Source: Candidatus Cloacimonadota bacterium
Lineage (GTDB): Bacteria > Cloacimonadota > Cloacimonadia > JGIOTU-2
Assembly (NCBI GenBank): GCA_030628975.1
Contig: DAOVPZ010000065.1
Coordinates: 1-6,593 of the forward strand
Direction of reading: 5' to 3'
DNA: 6,593 nt
Shown here: positions 4,749-6,593 of the stretch, one piece after another
How the letters are laid out: each line of letters begins with the position of its first letter
Position numbering within the stretch: position 1 is the stretch's first letter
Made by a program: the position numbers and the translations under genes
The notes under the pieces: model-generated
The model's input: the letters and a program-made list of their open reading frames with translations, nothing else
The model's database searches: none
What the model was told of the DNA's origin: nothing

Positions 4749-4869
4749 CTTGATAATATTTTAAGTATTACATCGTTAATACCAAGATGTGAAGGATGAG
4801 TAAAATAAAAACTGTAATAAAGCCAAAAATGAAATAATACATGGAGCCTTTGAATCCAAAAGGAGAAAC

Positions 4870-6593
4870 ATGAAAAAAATAATTCTTTTTTTATTATTAG
4901 GTATATTTTTTTGTTCAATGCTGTTTGCAAAAGAAGTTTCTACAAAAAAGGCAGAACAGATAGCAAAAAATCTGTATTATGAGAAAATTAATCAGTTCTT
5001 TACTGTCAAATACGAAGACATCAAATTTACAGATAAATTTACTATTAGTGATAGAGCAAATCCCCTCTATTATATATTTAATTTAATTGATAATAAAGGA
5101 TTTGTAGCCATAGCTGCTGAAGATAATGTTTATCCAATATTATGTTATTCATTTAAAGGTAATTATAGTGAAACTAATCAACCCCCTGCTTTTACAGAGT
5201 TAATGGAGAGCTACAAAAAGCAGATAGCTTTTGTTCAAAAAAATAATTTAAAAAGTACATCTAAAATTAATTCAGTTTGGGAGAGATATAGTTCAAAGTC
5301 ACTTAAGCCGAATAAAAATAGAGACAATGTGGGACCTTTGTTAACCACATGCTGGGATCAAGACCGCTATTATAATGAATTTTGTCCTGTTGACCCAAAT
5401 GGTGCAGACGGTCATGCCAGAGTTGGTTGTGTAGCAGTGGCAATGGCACAAATAATGAAGTATCACAGTTATCCATTTCATGGGACAGGTTCAAACAGTT
5501 ATTATTGTCCCCCTTATGGAACATTATCAGTTGATTTCGGTTCTGCAAGATATCACTGGAATATGATGCCCGATTATCTAACTGACTACAATTCGGAAGT
5601 TGCAAAAATAGGTTACCATTGTGGAGTTGCAGTTGAGATGATGTATGGTCCAGAAGGTTCTGGGGCATATTCTAGTGATGTTGGACCAGCATTAATTACT
5701 TATTTCAATTATTCTCCATCTGCACATTTAGAATATAAATGGGACTATACCGGGACAGAATGGGAAAATCTTTTAATAACTGAACTGGATTCTTTTAGGC
5801 CAATGTATTATAGTGGCTCCGGCTCTGGAGGCGGACATGCCTTTGTTTGCGATGGTTATCAAAGTGATATCTATTTTCATTTTAATTGGGGATGGGGTGG
5901 TTTGTATAATGGGTATTTCTATGTATCCGGGCTTAACCCTGGCACGCATTCTTATAATGATTGGCAGACCGCTCTTATAAATCTCAAATCTCCTTTGCCG
6001 CCTGTCGCTGATTTCACCGTCAACACAACAACAGTACTTACCGGGAGCAGCGTAAATTTCACCGACCTTTCCGCAGGAATTCCAACAAACTGGTCCTGGC
6101 AATTTAATGGTGGAACTCCTGGGTCCTCTAATGAAAAAAATCCTGAAAATATTACCTATAATACGCCCGGAATATATGATGTTACTTTAACAGTAACTAA
6201 TTCCAATGGCGCAGATAATATAACTAAATCAAATTATATTACTGTTTGTGATAGTGCTTTGCCTGTAGCCGATTTTACTGTTAGCGATACGATTGTTGCT
6301 ACTGGCATGCCGCTTAACTTTACTGATTTATCTTTAAATAGTCCCAATTTATGGCAATGGGAATTCATTCCTAATGCTGTAACATTTGTTAATGAGACAA
6401 ATGCAAATTCTCAAAACCCGGCAGTGCAATTTAATGAGCCAGTTAGTTATACTGTTTCTTTAACTGCTACAAACGCAAATGGCGACGATATTATCACAAA
6501 AACAAATCTGATTTATGCTGGCGGCTTGCCATTACCTTATACAGAAGATTTTGAATTAGGTTTTTTCAAAGATATGTGGACAATTGTAAACCC
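4870..6593 (+). CDS. Secreted C10-family (streptopain-like) cysteine protease with PKD domains, C-terminus outside the window
   Basis: The frame stays open for 574 residues to the window edge. A signal peptide (MKKIILFLLLGIFF...MLFA, probable cleavage after A20) leads into a pro-region (about 21-125). Its GFVAIAAEDNVYPILCYS pattern is the inhibitory propeptide type seen in C10 enzymes (Spi/I69). The peptidase follows: GCVAVAMAQIMKYHSYP holds the catalytic cysteine C187, GGGHAFVCDGY the catalytic histidine H323, and FNWGWGG the conserved tryptophans W340 and W342. These resemble the corresponding streptopain motifs. Two PKD domains follow (about 378-460 and 465-550), each starting P-V-A-D-F-T-V, then a new segment starting LPYTEDFELG. 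In related FCB proteins a C-terminal sorting domain often ends such proteins; it would lie beyond the window. The ATG at 4870 has a strong AGGAG (4861-4865). Likely role: an extracellular or surface protease made as a zymogen. Confidence 0.93.
   Translation, partial: MKKIILFLLLGIFFCSMLFAKEVSTKKAEQIAKNLYYEKINQFFTVKYEDIKFTDKFTISDRANPLYYIFNLIDNKGFVAIAAEDNVYPILCYSFKGNYSETNQPPAFTELMESYKKQIAFVQKNNLKSTSKINSVWERYSSKSLKPNKNRDNVGPLLTTCWDQDRYYNEFCPVDPNGADGHARVGCVAVAMAQIMKYHSYPFHGTGSNSYYCPPYGTLSVDFGSARYHWNMMPDYLTDYNSEVAKIGYHCGVAVEMMYGPEGSGAYSSDVGPALITYFNYSPSAHLEYKWDYTGTEWENLLITELDSFRPMYYSGSGSGGGHAFVCDGYQSDIYFHFNWGWGGLYNGYFYVSGLNPGTHSYNDWQTALINLKSPLPPVADFTVNTTTVLTGSSVNFTDLSAGIPTNWSWQFNGGTPGSSNEKNPENITYNTPGIYDVTLTVTNSNGADNITKSNYITVCDSALPVADFTVSDTIVATGMPLNFTDLSLNSPNLWQWEFIPNAVTFVNETNANSQNPAVQFNEPVSYTVSLTATNANGDDIITKTNLIYAGGLPLPYTEDFELGFFKDMWTIVN

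Noticed and set aside
5303..6102. Long minus-strand reading frames under the protease gene (5303-5668 and 5773-6102)
   Set aside because: They are antisense shadows of the well-supported C10 peptidase frame and contain no recognisable protein features.

Overview
This is an AT-rich bacterial window (by eye about one third G+C), interrupted by short, much more GC-rich intergenic islands. The organism is best guessed as a member of the Fibrobacteres-Chlorobi-Bacteroidetes (FCB) assemblage, possibly Cloacimonadota. The guess rests on low G+C, a secreted C10 (streptopain-like) protease carrying PKD domains, a free-standing four-helix-bundle (S23/IVP-type) gene and a TolB-like lipoprotein. No rRNA or other strong phylogenetic marker is present, so this is inference.

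Left part (1-1260), minus strand: the N-terminal PIN domain of a PhoH2-type PIN-PhoH protein runs off the left edge. Next to it is a gene for a four-helix-bundle protein. A GC-rich repeat family surrounds both genes. Two full copies lie in tandem between them (504-624 and 629-749, offset exactly 125 bp, 106 of 121 positions identical). A degenerate shorter copy lies just upstream of the four-helix-bundle gene (1170-1256). Each full copy can fold into a long two-part hairpin followed by a short GC hairpin. The GC hairpin closely resembles a type I-E CRISPR repeat, but the spacing and the repeated 'spacer' rule out an ordinary array.

Middle part (1260-3217), plus strand: a probable promoter leads into ribH (lumazine synthase), nusB (antitermination factor) and a family 2 glycosyltransferase. 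Between ribH and nusB is a GC hairpin related to the left-hand repeats, flanked by an imperfect 14-bp direct repeat. nusB and the glycosyltransferase gene are 1 nt apart and probably translationally coupled.

Right part (3218-6593), plus strand: an intact MNT nucleotidyltransferase of the MntA antitoxin type overlaps a gene that starts exactly like its usual HEPN (HepT) toxin partner. That second gene breaks off after about 17 recognisable residues. At the break lies a perfect 26-bp palindrome, followed by two abutting 15-nt hairpins. Then come a TolB-like beta-propeller lipoprotein and a large secreted C10 cysteine protease with PKD domains, which runs off the right edge. These last two are cell-envelope or extracellular proteins with their own strong ribosome binding sites.

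The most unusual items are the structured repeat family with its CRISPR-like hairpin, the orphaned antitoxin with a toxin stub ending in the 26-bp palindrome, and the four-helix-bundle gene bracketed by repeat copies.
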